Notes: a model not told the origin generated them from the sequence alone. Numbered from the stretch's first letter, positions 29,860-39,329 are shown. The stretch is DNA of 64,000 bases from Shinella zoogloeoides (GCF_022682305.1 NZ_CP093528.1:3655501-3719500); one strand, 5' to 3'. A program made the numbers and translations.

Positions 29860-32064
29860 TCACAGGAAACTCTGCGGATCGACATCGAGCTGCACCTGCA
29901 GCGAGGCCCGCTCCTTCGGCCCGTTGGCCAGCATGGCGCGCAGGAAGGCCTGCATGTCGCTGCCCCGCCGGCCATGCACCAGAAGGCGAAAACGGTGGCG
30001 GCCGCGCACCAGCGCCAGCGGCGCTTCCGCCGGGCCGAGGATGGAAATTCCGTCCGCATGGGGTGCCGCCTGCCGCAATCCGCGCGCATGCGCTTCCGCC
30101 TCGCCGCGCGTATCGGCCGAGACGATGACCGAGGCGAGCCGGCCGAAGGGCGGCAGCAGCGCCTTTTCCCGCTCGCCGATCTCGCGGTCGTAGAAGGCCT
30201 GCGCATCGCCCGAGACGATGGCCTGCATGACGGGATGGGCCGGCTGGTAAGTCTGGATGAGGCCGTGGCTCTTGAGGCCCGAGCGCCCGGCGCGGCCCGT
30301 GACCTGCGAAAGAAGCTGGAAGGTGCGTTCAGCCGCGCGCGGATCGCCGTTGGAGAGGCCGAGATCGGCATCCACCACCCCGACCAGTGACATGAGCGGG
30401 AAATTGTGCCCCTTGGCAACGAGCTGCGTGCCGATGACGATATCCGCCTCGCCCCGCGCGATGGCTTCCAGTTCCAGCCGCAGGCGCTTGACGCCCATCA
30501 GATCGGAGGAAAGCACGATGGTCCGCGCCTCGGGGAAATGGCGCTCGACCTCCTCCGCGATGCGCTCCACCCCCGGCCCGCAGGCCGCCAGATGATCGAA
30601 GGTGCCGCATTCCGGGCAGGCTTCGGGCGTCCGCTCCGCATAGCCGCAATGATGGCACTGGATCTGCCCGCGAAAACGGTGCTCCACCAGCCAGCTCGAA
30701 CATTGCGGGCACTGGAAGCGATGGCCGCAGACCCGGCAGAGCGTCAACGGCGCATAACCGCGCCGGTTGAGGAAGAGCAGCGCCTGCTCCTCCTTCTCGA
30801 TGGTGCGGGCGATGCCGCGCAGCAGAACCGGCGAGAGGAAACCGCCTTTTGCCGGCGGATGCCGCCGCATGTCGACGAGATGCAGGTCCGGCAGGGCCGC
30901 ATCGCCGTAGCGCGTCGGCAAATGGAGCTTGCGGTAGCGCCCGGTCTCGCTGTTGACCCGGCTTTCCACCGAAGGCGTCGCCGAGACCAGCACGGCCGGG
31001 AAATCGCCGATGCGCGCGCGCACCACCGCCATGTCGCGGGCATTGTAGAAGACACGGTCTTCCTGCTTGTAGGCCGGGTCGTGCTCTTCATCGACGATGA
31101 CGAGGCCAAGATTCTCGAAGGGCAGGAACAGCGCCGAGCGCGCGCCGGCCACCACCCGCACATCCCCCGTCGTCACCTGCCGCCACACGCGCTCGCGCAT
31201 CCGCGGGGCGAGGTCCGAGTGCCATTCGGCGGGCTTGGCGCCGAAACGGTCCTGGAAGCGTTCAAGGAAACTTGCCGTCAGCGCGATTTCCGGCAGCAGG
31301 ATCAGCACCTGCCGGCCGCGCCGCAACGTCTCGGCGATGGCCTCGAAATAGACCTCCGTCTTGCCCGAGCCGGTAATGCCGTCGATCAGCGAGACGGAGA
31401 AGACGCCCTTCTGCACGCTCTCGACCAGTTCCGCCGCACTTTCCGTCTGCGGCCCTTCGAGCCGGGGGGCGACATAATCGGGATCGGGCGCGGCCACCAC
31501 CGGCGGCGGCGGCAGGAAAACAGTCTCGAAACTGCCCTGCTTGACCAGCCCGTCGATAACGCTCGTCGAGGTGCCGGAGGCATGGGCAAGGCCCGAGCGG
31601 GTCCACGCAATGCCGTCCTCGACCAGTTCCAGCACGCGCTCGCGGGCGCTCGTCAACCGTTCCGGCCGGTGGCCGGTGAAGCGCAGCCCCTCGATCATCG
31701 GCTCGGGATCGAAGGCCGTCGGCGCGCGTAGCGCCATGCGGGCGACGAGGCCCGGCGGCGTCACCGTATAGGCGGAGACCCAGTCGAGGAAATCGCGCAT
31801 CTCCCTGGAAAGCGGCGGGCAGTCGAAGACCTTCTCGATGGGCCGCAGCTTTTTCGGATCGACCCTGCCGTCATCGCCGCCGTCCCAGACGACGCCCGGC
31901 ACCAGCCGCGGTCCGAGCGGCACCTGCACGATGGAGCCCGGCTCGACCGCCATGCCCTCGGGCACGGCATAGGAATAGGGCGCAGGCGTCGGCACCGGCA
32001 CCATCACGGGCACCGTGCGCGGAAAAAGCCTTTCCCCGAAAAGATTGGTCGAATCGCTGCTCAT
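29860..32064 (-). CDS. priA: Primosomal helicase PriA
   Basis: Reloads the replicative helicase at stalled or recombined forks. The 734-residue protein has the N-terminal DNA-binding region (VPVPTPAPYSYAVPEG), Walker A GITGSGKTEVYFEAI, the VDEEHDPAYKQ box, and the two zinc-binding cysteine clusters CRVCGHRFQCPQCS and CHHCGYAERTPEACPECG inside the helicase core. The C-terminal domain VIVSADTRGEAEAH follows. All motifs are intact. It is upstream of the ATPase gene described next (58 bases apart) on the same strand and near xerC. Confidence 0.98.
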   Translation of the reverse strand: MSSDSTNLFGERLFPRTVPVMVPVPTPAPYSYAVPEGMAVEPGSIVQVPLGPRLVPGVVWDGGDDGRVDPKKLRPIEKVFDCPPLSREMRDFLDWVSAYTVTPPGLVARMALRAPTAFDPEPMIEGLRFTGHRPERLTSARERVLELVEDGIAWTRSGLAHASGTSTSVIDGLVKQGSFETVFLPPPPVVAAPDPDYVAPRLEGPQTESAAELVESVQKGVFSVSLIDGITGSGKTEVYFEAIAETLRRGRQVLILLPEIALTASFLERFQDRFGAKPAEWHSDLAPRMRERVWRQVTTGDVRVVAGARSALFLPFENLGLVIVDEEHDPAYKQEDRVFYNARDMAVVRARIGDFPAVLVSATPSVESRVNSETGRYRKLHLPTRYGDAALPDLHLVDMRRHPPAKGGFLSPVLLRGIARTIEKEEQALLFLNRRGYAPLTLCRVCGHRFQCPQCSSWLVEHRFRGQIQCHHCGYAERTPEACPECGTFDHLAACGPGVERIAEEVERHFPEARTIVLSSDLMGVKRLRLELEAIARGEADIVIGTQLVAKGHNFPLMSLVGVVDADLGLSNGDPRAAERTFQLLSQVTGRAGRSGLKSHGLIQTYQPAHPVMQAIVSGDAQAFYDREIGEREKALLPPFGRLASVIVSADTRGEAEAHARGLRQAAPHADGISILGPAEAPLALVRGRHRFRLLVHGRRGSDMQAFLRAMLANGPKERASLQVQLDVDPQSFL

Positions 32065-32122
32065 CGCCCGCGAAGATGCCCCCGCGGCCGTGCGAAGAAA
32101 ACCGCAAAGATCGCCGCCCCGC

Positions 32123-33253
32123 TCATTCGTCGTCGTCCATCTCGCCGGTCAGCCGCATCCCGTCGATCCAGGTTGCCCCGTCCTTACGCACGACGCGCCT
32201 GGCCCGCACCCCGCAGCGGCTTTCCACCTCCCGCGCCAGCCGCTCCGAATGGGTGACGATCCAGAGCTGGCTCGTGCGGGCGGCGCGCGCGATCATTTCG
32301 GCAAGCGCCGGCAGCATGTCGGGATGAAGGCTGGCCTCCGGCTCGTTGAGCGCGATCAATGGCGGCGTGCGGTAGGAGAGCAGCGCGGCGGCGAGCGAGA
32401 GGAAGCGAATCTGCCCGTCGGAAAGCTCGCGCGGCTGGAAGACGCGCTGCGGGAAATGCGGAAAGACCAGCCCGTAGGAGGCGAATTCCTCCGGCTCCGG
32501 CACGGAAAGCTTCGCCCCGCCGAAGGCATCCGCGACGGCCCGGTCGAGATCGACCGTATCCTGCCGCGTCCAGGCGAGCGTGGCGAAGACCGCCGCCATA
32601 TTGGCCCCGTCCTCGTCGAGCAGCGGCGCGGTGACGGCAAGGCAGGGCTGGCGCAGCGCCGAATCGCGATCCGTGCGGAAGCCGTGAAAGAACCGCCATT
32701 GCGAAACGGCGCGGCGAAAGGTGCCGATCTCTGGATAATGCCCGGCATCGCCGAGCAGCGCGATGGCCGTCTCCGACGTCAGCGCCTGCTCGGGATATTC
32801 GGCCATGCGCCCCGTCTCGTTGCGCACCATGATGCCCGGCCCGGACCGCTTCATCACCGTCACCGGCCGGCGGCCCGTCTCGATGGAAAGTTCCTCCGCC
32901 TTCACCTGCGGCTCGAAGGCGAAGCCGGCGGAGGCCGGCGGCCTGAGGCCCGCCTCGATGCGGTAGCGGAAGGTGATCGCCCGCTCCTCGTCCATCAGCT
33001 CGGCCTCGAGCCTGATGCGCACCGGCTCGTTCGGCCGGCGCTTGCCGGTCCACAGCGCCGATCCCATGCCGCCTTCCGCCGCGATCTCGTTGGCGAAGGT
33101 GCCACGCACCGCCGCCTGCACCAGTTGCAGCGAGCGATAGAGGTTGGACTTGCCGGCCCCGTTTTCCCCAACGAAGAGGTTCACCCGGCCGAGATCCATG
33201 CGGATCGAACGGAGCGAGCGGTAGTTTTCGGCGGACATGGAGCGCAGCAGCAT
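32123..33253 (-). CDS. AAA/SMC-like ATPase (AAA_21, RecF/OLD-type)
   Basis: A DNA-repair-type ABC ATPase with a split head domain. Walker A is LFVGENGAGKSNLYRSLQ near the N-terminus, the signature is RELSDGQIRFLSLAAALLS and Walker B is LIALNEPEASLHPDMLP near the C-terminus, followed by the H-loop IVTHSERLA. The middle lacks a long coiled coil, so it is of the AAA_21/RecF-like group, not SMC. I chose the ATG at 33253 (MLLRSMSAENYRSL); starts at 33298 and 33238 are also open. Its position upstream of priA suggests a repair or replication restart role, not proven. Confidence 0.8.
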   Translation of the reverse strand: MLLRSMSAENYRSLRSIRMDLGRVNLFVGENGAGKSNLYRSLQLVQAAVRGTFANEIAAEGGMGSALWTGKRRPNEPVRIRLEAELMDEERAITFRYRIEAGLRPPASAGFAFEPQVKAEELSIETGRRPVTVMKRSGPGIMVRNETGRMAEYPEQALTSETAIALLGDAGHYPEIGTFRRAVSQWRFFHGFRTDRDSALRQPCLAVTAPLLDEDGANMAAVFATLAWTRQDTVDLDRAVADAFGGAKLSVPEPEEFASYGLVFPHFPQRVFQPRELSDGQIRFLSLAAALLSYRTPPLIALNEPEASLHPDMLPALAEMIARAARTSQLWIVTHSERLAREVESRCGVRARRVVRKDGATWIDGMRLTGEMDDDE

Positions 33254-33346
33254 GAATTGACCCGGATTCGAAAAGAGAGCCGTCTCTATACAGCCCACCG
33301 TGTCTAGAGGAAGGCGATACTCCTTGCCCAGCCCGGAGGAAGAACG

Positions 33347-33361
33347 TTAGCAAATCCTTAA
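33347..33361. promoter_or_regulatory. Candidate CtrA-type site (TTAG-N7-TTAA) upstream of xerC
   Basis: TTAG at 33347-33350 and TTAA at 33358-33361 with 7 bases between, one mismatch from the CtrA consensus. It lies in the divergent promoter region of the ATPase gene and xerC. Confidence 0.25.
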
Positions 33362-33401
33362 GCGGAAACCGCCATCCTGCCCCGAACATCAGAGACAGGA
33401 C

Positions 33402-34337
33402 ATGACGGAACTTCTCATCATCGCCGACCAGACGCTCATGGACGAGCGGCAGGGCTGGCTCAGCGCCCTTGCCGAGGAACGCCGGCTTTCCGACAACACG
33501 CTGGACGCCTATGAGCGCGACACGCGCCAGTTCCTCGCCTTCCTGACGCAGCATATCGCCGCCCCCGCCCGGCTGAAGGACATCGGCGCCCTGCGCCCGG
33601 CGGACCTGCGCGGTTTCCTCGCCGCCCGCCGCCGTGACGGCGCGGGTTCGCGCACGCTCGGCCGCGGCCTTGCGGGCCTGCGTTCCTTCCTGCGCCATCT
33701 GGAGCGCAAGGGCCTCGCCAATGCCGCCGGGGCGACCGCCGTTCGCTCGCCGAAACAGCCGAAATCGCTGCCGAAGCCGCTTTCCGACAAGCAGGCCATC
33801 GCCGTCGTCGATGCGCAGGAACAGCTTGCCGAAGAACCCTGGATCCGCACGCGCAACGCCGCCGTGCTGACCCTTCTCTATGGCTGCGGCCTGCGTATTT
33901 CCGAGGCCCTGTCGCTGACCCCGGCGGACTTTGCCGGCAGCCCCACCTCCCTGCGCATCACCGGCAAGGGCGACAAGACGCGCATCGTGCCGCTGATCGC
34001 CCAGGCGCGAACGGGTGTCGAAGACTGTATCAGGCTCTGCCCCTTCCAGCTTGCGGAAGACAAGCCGCTCTTCCGCGGCGCGCGGGGCGGCCCCCTGCAG
34101 CCGGCCATCGTCCAGCGCGAGATGCAGAAGCTGCGCGGCGCGCTCGGCCTGCCGGACAGCGCCACGCCCCATGCGCTGCGCCATTCCTTCGCCACGCATC
34201 TTCTGGCCGGCGGCGGGGACCTGCGCACCATCCAGGAACTGCTCGGCCATGCCAGCCTTTCCACCACGCAGGTCTATACCGGCGTCGATTCGGCGCGCCT
34301 GCTCGAAATCTACGACCGCGCCCATCCCCGCGCCTGA
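33402..34337 (+). CDS. xerC: Site-specific tyrosine recombinase XerC
   Basis: Resolves chromosome dimers at dif together with XerD. The N-terminal SAM-like domain (WLSALAEERRLSDNTLDAYE) and the catalytic domain are complete, with the Arg in GCGLRISEAL, Lys in TGKGDKTRI, HALRHSFATHL, LGHASLSTTQ and the nucleophile Tyr in TQVYTGV. 311 residues. It could be named XerC or XerD; the location next to priA is usual for the gene called xerC in Rhizobiales. It is divergent from the ATPase gene. Confidence 0.88.
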   Translation: MTELLIIADQTLMDERQGWLSALAEERRLSDNTLDAYERDTRQFLAFLTQHIAAPARLKDIGALRPADLRGFLAARRRDGAGSRTLGRGLAGLRSFLRHLERKGLANAAGATAVRSPKQPKSLPKPLSDKQAIAVVDAQEQLAEEPWIRTRNAAVLTLLYGCGLRISEALSLTPADFAGSPTSLRITGKGDKTRIVPLIAQARTGVEDCIRLCPFQLAEDKPLFRGARGGPLQPAIVQREMQKLRGALGLPDSATPHALRHSFATHLLAGGGDLRTIQELLGHASLSTTQVYTGVDSARLLEIYDRAHPRA

Positions 34338-34401
34338 TCCCGTTAAGGGATTATGAGGAAGAGGACGCTAGGGTCCGCCCGAAAATGCAGGGAGTTCGAC
34401 C

Positions 34402-35478
34402 ATGATAGTCCTTCTTCACAAAAGCCGTGAAGCGCTCGCCGACCGGCTGGCCGATACCGGGCTGTGGCTTCTCGCCGCGATCAACGTGCTCCTCGCACTC
34501 TCCTTCCTCGTCGTGCTGGCGGCCCTTTCGCCGGCCAACGCCCAGGAAACGCCCGCCTGCGGCGGCGAGAACCTGCTTACGCAGCTTGAGAAGGACGATC
34601 CCGCCGCTTTCGCGAAGCTGCGCGCCGAAGCCGACGCCGTACCGAACGGCCGGGCCATCCTCTGGAAGATCGAAAAGGACGGCAGGCCCCCCTCCTGGCT
34701 GCTCGGCACCATGCATGTGACCGATCCGCGCGTGCTCGCCATGCCCGAGACCGCGCGCACCGCCTATGCCGCCGCCGGCACGGTCATCGTCGAATCGGAC
34801 GAGATCGCCGACGAGAAGAAGGCCAGCGTCGCGATCATGGCGCACCCCGACCTCACCATGTTCACCGACGGCAAGTCCATCACCGATTTCCTCGACAAGG
34901 ACGACGCCGCAAAGCTGACGGAAGGCCTGAAGAGTCGCGGCCTTTCGCTCGCGGCCGTCGCCCGCATGAAGCCGTGGATGATCGCCAGCTTCGTCGCGCT
35001 GCCGGCCTGCGAGATCGCCCGCAAGACCGCCGGCGCCGCCTTCCTCGACCAGCGCCTCGCCAAGGACGCGCTTGCCGAGGGCAAGACCCTGAAGGGCCTC
35101 GAAACCCTGATCGAACAGATTTCCGCCCTCGATTCCCTGCCGCTCGAACCCCAGATCCAGGGCCTCGTGCAGACGGTGGAGCTGGGCGACAAGCTGGAAG
35201 ACGTCATCGAGACGATGAGCCAGCTCTATCTTGCCGGCGATACCGGCATGATCATGCCCATGATGCGCGCGGCCGGCCCCGAGACAGGCGACGATGCCTA
35301 TGCCGATTTCGAGCAGCGCATCATCGTCGACCGCAACCACATCATGGCGGACCGCGCCGCGCCGATCCTCGCGGAGGGCAATGTCTTCATGGCCGTCGGC
35401 GCACTGCACCTGCCGGGGCCGGAGGGCGTTGTCGAGCTGCTGCGCAGGAAGGGCTTCACGGTCACCGCCGTGAAGTGA
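34402..35478 (+). CDS. TraB/GumN family protein
   Basis: The 358-residue protein has an N-terminal membrane anchor or signal (LLAAINVLLALSFLVVLAAL, then SPANA), followed by the TraB/GumN fold with WLLGTMHVTDPRV near residue 100, LVIVESDE-like VIVESDEIAD near 132, DRNHIMADR and the C-terminal GALHLPGPEGVVELLRRKG. These three blocks (GxxH, RN, GxxHxxG) are the family's presumed metal or catalytic sites; related proteins are metalloproteases or sex-pheromone shutdown factors. Role here is unknown. Its 3' end overlaps the convergent DUF2867 gene by 17 bases. Confidence 0.88.
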   Translation: MIVLLHKSREALADRLADTGLWLLAAINVLLALSFLVVLAALSPANAQETPACGGENLLTQLEKDDPAAFAKLRAEADAVPNGRAILWKIEKDGRPPSWLLGTMHVTDPRVLAMPETARTAYAAAGTVIVESDEIADEKKASVAIMAHPDLTMFTDGKSITDFLDKDDAAKLTEGLKSRGLSLAAVARMKPWMIASFVALPACEIARKTAGAAFLDQRLAKDALAEGKTLKGLETLIEQISALDSLPLEPQIQGLVQTVELGDKLEDVIETMSQLYLAGDTGMIMPMMRAAGPETGDDAYADFEQRIIVDRNHIMADRAAPILAEGNVFMAVGALHLPGPEGVVELLRRKGFTVTAVK

Positions 35479-35956
35479 GCACCCGCTCGCCGATGCCGGA
35501 CAGCATCCGGCGCACGATCAGCTTGTGGAACGGCATGACGGCGGCAAGATAAAGCCGCCCGAACAGGTTGTTGCGCTGGACGAGCGTCATGACGGAAAGG
35601 GTCTGCCCGCTCGGCCGGTCCTGCCGCACGTCGATGACAATGCGGAAATCGAGGTGCCGGTCATCGAAGCCGAGCACCACCCGGTCGTCGCTGACACTGA
35701 CGACGGGAAATCCGCCGATCTCCGCATCCGAGGTCTTCACCTCCGCCGCCGCCCCTTTGAGGCCGAAAGGCGCGACAAGAGCGTTGCGCAGCACCATCAG
35801 CTTGCGCACCCAGCCCGGCGGATGCTCCAGCGCCAGCCGCGCCGCCTCCCGCGCCGTCAGATTGCCGACCGGCAGCCCGAGCGTGAAGCGATCCGCCCAG
35901 TCGGCGGCGGGAAGGAGGGGATGGGGGAGCGAGACGGGCCGCGAGACGGGAGACAT
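35462..35956 (-). CDS. DUF2867 family protein
   Basis: A 164-residue protein with the DUF2867 pattern: ADWADRFTL, AREAARLALEHPPGWVRKLM, FPVVSVSDDRVVLGFDDRHL and TLVQRNNLFGRLYLAAVMPF followed by a helix near the C-terminus. No signal peptide. The family has no known function. It overlaps the 3' end of the convergent TraB/GumN gene by 17 bases and no terminator is seen between them. Confidence 0.85.
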   Translation of the reverse strand: MSPVSRPVSLPHPLLPAADWADRFTLGLPVGNLTAREAARLALEHPPGWVRKLMVLRNALVAPFGLKGAAAEVKTSDAEIGGFPVVSVSDDRVVLGFDDRHLDFRIVIDVRQDRPSGQTLSVMTLVQRNNLFGRLYLAAVMPFHKLIVRRMLSGIGERVLTSRR

Positions 35957-36029
35957 GAAGACCTTCCTTTAAGGCCTTCATGGTGCCCCCGTTCGGGCGG
36001 GGAAGACAGGCGGCCGGTTGTCGCAGTCG

Positions 36030-36329
36030 CTATCCGTCCGGGAAAAGGATCGCCTCGACATCCTGCGCGCCGTTCAGGATATGCAGCACCTGCACCTGCC
36101 CATCCGCAACGCGGTAGAAGATCAGATAACGCCCATGCACGAGGCGGCGGACACCATGACGCTCGTAACGCGGCACAAGCGGAAAGGCGTCAGGCGTTAT
36201 GGCAAGCGCTCCACATCGGACAAGCAGCTCCTGCACGAAGCTGAGCGCCCGCGCCGGATTATCGCGGGCGATGTAATCGCCGATCGTTTCGAGGTCCCTC
36301 TCCGCTTCCCGTGAGAGGACAACGATCAT
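36030..36329 (-). CDS. parE: ParE/RelE-family toxin
   Basis: Toxin of a type II toxin-antitoxin pair. The 99-residue fold is typical: MIVVLSREAERDLETIGDYI, ARDNPARALSFVQEL, then RRLVHGRYLIFYRV and VQVLHILNGAQD. ParE proteins poison gyrase; RelE proteins cut mRNA. The sequence (DYIARDNP, YRV, VLHILNG) is closer to ParE. The ATG overlaps the antitoxin stop (ATGA at 36326-36329), so translation is coupled. Confidence 0.88.
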   Translation of the reverse strand: MIVVLSREAERDLETIGDYIARDNPARALSFVQELLVRCGALAITPDAFPLVPRYERHGVRRLVHGRYLIFYRVADGQVQVLHILNGAQDVEAILFPDG

Positions 36330-36589
36330 GAGGCGCTGCGCCCCGTCATCCGGCCATATTTCGCAGCCAGCCGTGCCGCCACATCTTCCGCGGAAGACAA
36401 ACGCCCGGCCTCTGCGTCCTCCAGCCCCCTGGCAATGGCAGCATCCAGCGCGACCAACCGCTTCTCGCGCTCCTCGACGAGCCGCACGCCCTCGCGGAGC
36501 ACTTCGCTGCGCGAATTGTAGCGACCCGTTCGCACCAGGTCGGCGACATAGTCTTCAAGATGCTTGCCGAGATTTGCGCTGCTGGCCAT
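36326..36589 (-). CDS. parD: ParD-like antitoxin (ribbon-helix-helix)
   Basis: Antitoxin and autorepressor of the pair. The N-terminal ribbon-helix-helix (ANLGKHLEDYVADLVRTG, then YNSRSEVLREGVRLVEERE) is typical of ParD, and the C-terminal tail that wraps the toxin follows. The ATG at 36589 is preceded by GGAGGT, the best ribosome site in the area; the frame is open five codons further. The pair lies between the DUF2867 gene and the TCA cluster, possibly a small transferred insert. Confidence 0.87.
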   Translation of the reverse strand: MASSANLGKHLEDYVADLVRTGRYNSRSEVLREGVRLVEEREKRLVALDAAIARGLEDAEAGRLSSAEDVAARLAAKYGRMTGRSAS

Positions 36590-36661
36590 GGCGACCTCCA
36601 TCACCCGATTATAGATCGGCTGATAATAGTTAGCAATCAGAGGTCGCCACGACCGAGCCGC

Positions 36662-38068
36662 TCACATATGGATCGGCTTGGCGAAGGTTGCGAGCGCGGC
36701 TTCCTTGACGGCTTCCGACATGGTCGGGTGCGCGTGGCAGGTGCGGCCGAGGTCTTCGGAGGAGCCGCCGAATTCCATCAGCACGGCCGCCTCGTGGATC
36801 ATCTCGCCGGCGCCGAAGCCGACGATGTGGACGCCGAGAACGCGGTCCGTTTCCTTGTCCGCCAGAACCTTCACGAAGCCGTCCGTCGCCAGCATGGCGC
36901 GGGCGCGGCCGTTGGCGGTGAAGGGGAATTTGCCGGCCTTGTAGGCGATGCCCGCGGCCTTCAGCTCCTCTTCCGTCTTGCCGACGGAGGCGACTTCCGG
37001 CTGGGTGTAGACGACGCCGGGGATGACGTCGTAATTCACATGGCCGGCCTGACCGGCGAGGATTTCGGCGACGGCAACGCCCTCGTCCTCGGCCTTGTGG
37101 GCCAGCATCGGGCCGCGCACCACGTCGCCGATGGCGTAGATGCCCGGAACGTTGGTCTGGAAGTGCTTGTCGATCTCGACGCGGCCACGGCTGTCGAGCG
37201 CGACGCCGGCTTCCTTGAGGCCGAGGCCTTCGGTGTAGGGCTTGCGGCCGGTGGCGATCAGCACGACGTCGGCGTCGATGGTGGTGGCATCGCCGCCCTT
37301 GACCGGCTCGAAGGTCACCTTCGCGCCGGAGCCGGACTTCGTAACGCCCGTCACCTTCGCGCCGAGCTTGAAGTCCATGCCCTGCTTGGCCAGCATGCGC
37401 TGGAACTGCTTGGAGACCTCGCCGTCCATGCCGCCGAGAATGGCGTCGAGATATTCGACGACCGTGACCTTGGCACCGAGGCGCGCCCAGACCGAGCCGA
37501 GCTCGAGGCCGATAACGCCGCCGCCGACGACGACCAGATGGCCCGGCACCTTGTCGAACGCGATGCCGCCCGTCGAGGAGACGATGACCTTCTCGTCGAT
37601 CTCGACCGGAACGCCCGGAATGCCGGCAACATCCGAACCCGTGGCGATGACGATGTTCTTCGTTTCGAGAACCTGTTCCTCGCCCTTGTCGTTGGTGACG
37701 GAGACCTTGCCCGCGCCCAGCACCTTGCCGGTGCCCTGAATGCCGTCGATCTTGTTCTTCTTGAAGAGGAAGGCGACGCCGTCGACATTCGACTTCACGG
37801 TGGCATCCTTGTGCGCCATCATGTTGGGCAGGTTGAGGGTCGGCTTCACGCCGTCGATGCCGAGGGCTTCCATGCCGTGGGCGGCGTGGCTGTAGGTCTC
37901 GGAGGCGTGCAGCAGCGCCTTGGAGGGAATGCAGCCGACATTGAGGCAGGTGCCGCCATAGGTCGCGCGCTTTTCGACGACCGCGACCTTGAGGCCGAGC
38001 TGGGCCGCCTTGATGGCCGAGACGTAGCCGCCGGGGCCGGAACCGATAACGATGAGATCATATGCCAT
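36662..38068 (-). CDS. lpdA: Dihydrolipoyl dehydrogenase (E3)
   Basis: Flavoprotein that reoxidises dihydrolipoamide in the 2-oxoglutarate (and possibly other) dehydrogenase complexes, making NADH. The FAD motif IGSGPGGYVSAIKAAQLG, the redox disulfide GGTCLNVGCIPSK (Cys41 and Cys46), the second nucleotide-binding VVGGGVIGLELGSVW and the C-terminal His-Glu pair HAHPTMSEA are all present. 468 residues. It is the last gene of the suc cluster, 23 bases after the SDR gene. Confidence 0.97.
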   Translation of the reverse strand: MAYDLIVIGSGPGGYVSAIKAAQLGLKVAVVEKRATYGGTCLNVGCIPSKALLHASETYSHAAHGMEALGIDGVKPTLNLPNMMAHKDATVKSNVDGVAFLFKKNKIDGIQGTGKVLGAGKVSVTNDKGEEQVLETKNIVIATGSDVAGIPGVPVEIDEKVIVSSTGGIAFDKVPGHLVVVGGGVIGLELGSVWARLGAKVTVVEYLDAILGGMDGEVSKQFQRMLAKQGMDFKLGAKVTGVTKSGSGAKVTFEPVKGGDATTIDADVVLIATGRKPYTEGLGLKEAGVALDSRGRVEIDKHFQTNVPGIYAIGDVVRGPMLAHKAEDEGVAVAEILAGQAGHVNYDVIPGVVYTQPEVASVGKTEEELKAAGIAYKAGKFPFTANGRARAMLATDGFVKVLADKETDRVLGVHIVGFGAGEMIHEAAVLMEFGGSSEDLGRTCHAHPTMSEAVKEAALATFAKPIHM

Positions 38069-38091
38069 GACAAGTCCTTCCTGCGCGGGGC

Positions 38092-38844
38092 CTAGCGGCC
38101 GCCGCTGACGTTGAGGGCGGCACCCGTCACATAGGATGCCGCGTCGGAGAGAAGATAGAGAATGGAATGGGCGACGTCATCGGCCGTGCCCGGCCGCTGC
38201 ATCGGGATGAGCGATGCCATGTCGCGCGCCCGGTCCGGCAGGCCGCCGGAGGCGTGGATTTCCGTATCGATGATGCCGGGGCGCACGAGATTGACGCGCA
38301 CGCCTTCCGCCGCGACCTCGCGGGCAAGACCGATGGTGAAGCTCTCGATGGCGCCCTTGCTGGCGGCATAGTCGACATATTGCCCGGCCGAGCCAAGCTG
38401 CGCGGCGACGGACGACAGGTTGACGATGGAACCGCCCTGCCCGCCATGGCGCGTCGACATGCGGCGCACGGCCTCCTGCGCGCAGCGGATCGACCCCATG
38501 ACATTGACGGCGAACATGCGCTCCAGCCGCTCGGCAGACATTTCGTCGACGCGCTGCGGCATGGCGACGATGCCGGCATTGTTCACGAGACCGTCGAGCC
38601 GGCCGAAGGTGCCGTCGATGGTGGAGAAGATATTGGCAAGGCCGAGCTCGCTGCCGACATCGCCCTGAATGGGAATCGCCGAGCCGCCGGCATTGCGGAT
38701 TTCGGCCACCACGGCCTCGGCGGCTGCAAGATTGGAAACGTAGTTCACCGCGACCTGCCAGCCGGCCGCGCCCGCAAGGCGGCACACGCTGGCGCCGATG
38801 CCGCGGCTGCCGCCGGTGACGAGAAGGACGGGGGCCTCGCTCAT
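38092..38844 (-). CDS. Short-chain dehydrogenase/reductase
   Basis: NAD(P)-dependent oxidoreductase of the classical SDR family. Motifs: TGGSRGIGASVCRLAG (cofactor), NNAGIVAMP, VNLSSVAAQLGS with the catalytic Ser, and YAASKGAIESFT with Tyr and Lys; then RPGIIDTEIHASGG. I chose the ATG at 38844 (MSEAPVLLVTGG), which overlaps the previous stop (ATGA), giving 250 residues. Substrate unknown. SDR genes at this place between sucB and lpd recur in rhizobia, so cofactor or metabolite repair linked to the TCA cycle is possible. Confidence 0.9.
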   Translation of the reverse strand: MSEAPVLLVTGGSRGIGASVCRLAGAAGWQVAVNYVSNLAAAEAVVAEIRNAGGSAIPIQGDVGSELGLANIFSTIDGTFGRLDGLVNNAGIVAMPQRVDEMSAERLERMFAVNVMGSIRCAQEAVRRMSTRHGGQGGSIVNLSSVAAQLGSAGQYVDYAASKGAIESFTIGLAREVAAEGVRVNLVRPGIIDTEIHASGGLPDRARDMASLIPMQRPGTADDVAHSILYLLSDAASYVTGAALNVSGGR

Positions 38845-39326
38845 GCCGCGCATCCCTTCCGCTTCAGCACGTCCCAGGGCATGACACTCGCCTTGCCCTC
38901 TTCCCAGAGGGTCGAATAGCGCAGCGACGCCCCGAAGCCGGAGAGAAGCAGGCTCTCGGCCGCCTTGCCGCCTTCATCGGGCAGGAGCGCGGCATCGCCG
39001 CTGTCGAGCGCATAGATCACGCCTTCCCAGACGGTGCAGGTGGCGATCTCCTCGCCGGTCGCATCCCCTTCCGGGCAATTGTGCATGACCATACCGTTGG
39101 AACGGGGAGGGTCGCCCGGCAGGACCACACCGTCCAGCACCACGCCGCTGGCAAGCACCTTCAGCTTGAAGTGATGGCTCGTCGCGGCGGCATCGGAGCC
39201 GACAGGCTCGAAGGTCAGCTCATAGCCCCCGTCGCGATCCGCATAGATCGCGCGGTCCTGCCGGCACTCCGCCGCAGATGCAGCGGAAGCGGCGAGGAAA
39301 GCGGTGAGGACGAGGGCAGCGCGCAT
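38841..39326 (-). CDS. Secreted protein of unknown function
   Basis: A 161-residue protein with a clear signal peptide (MRAALVLTAFLAASAASA, cleavage after ASA) and a mature part with cysteines at ECRQ, HNCPEGD and ATCTVWE and near the end KGCAA, so two disulfides are possible. I do not recognise a family. It begins 3 bases after the LysE gene and its stop overlaps the SDR start, so it is inside the operon. Periplasmic location is likely. Confidence 0.75.
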   Translation of the reverse strand: MRAALVLTAFLAASAASAAECRQDRAIYADRDGGYELTFEPVGSDAAATSHHFKLKVLASGVVLDGVVLPGDPPRSNGMVMHNCPEGDATGEEIATCTVWEGVIYALDSGDAALLPDEGGKAAESLLLSGFGASLRYSTLWEEGKASVMPWDVLKRKGCAA

Positions 39327-39329
39327 GTT

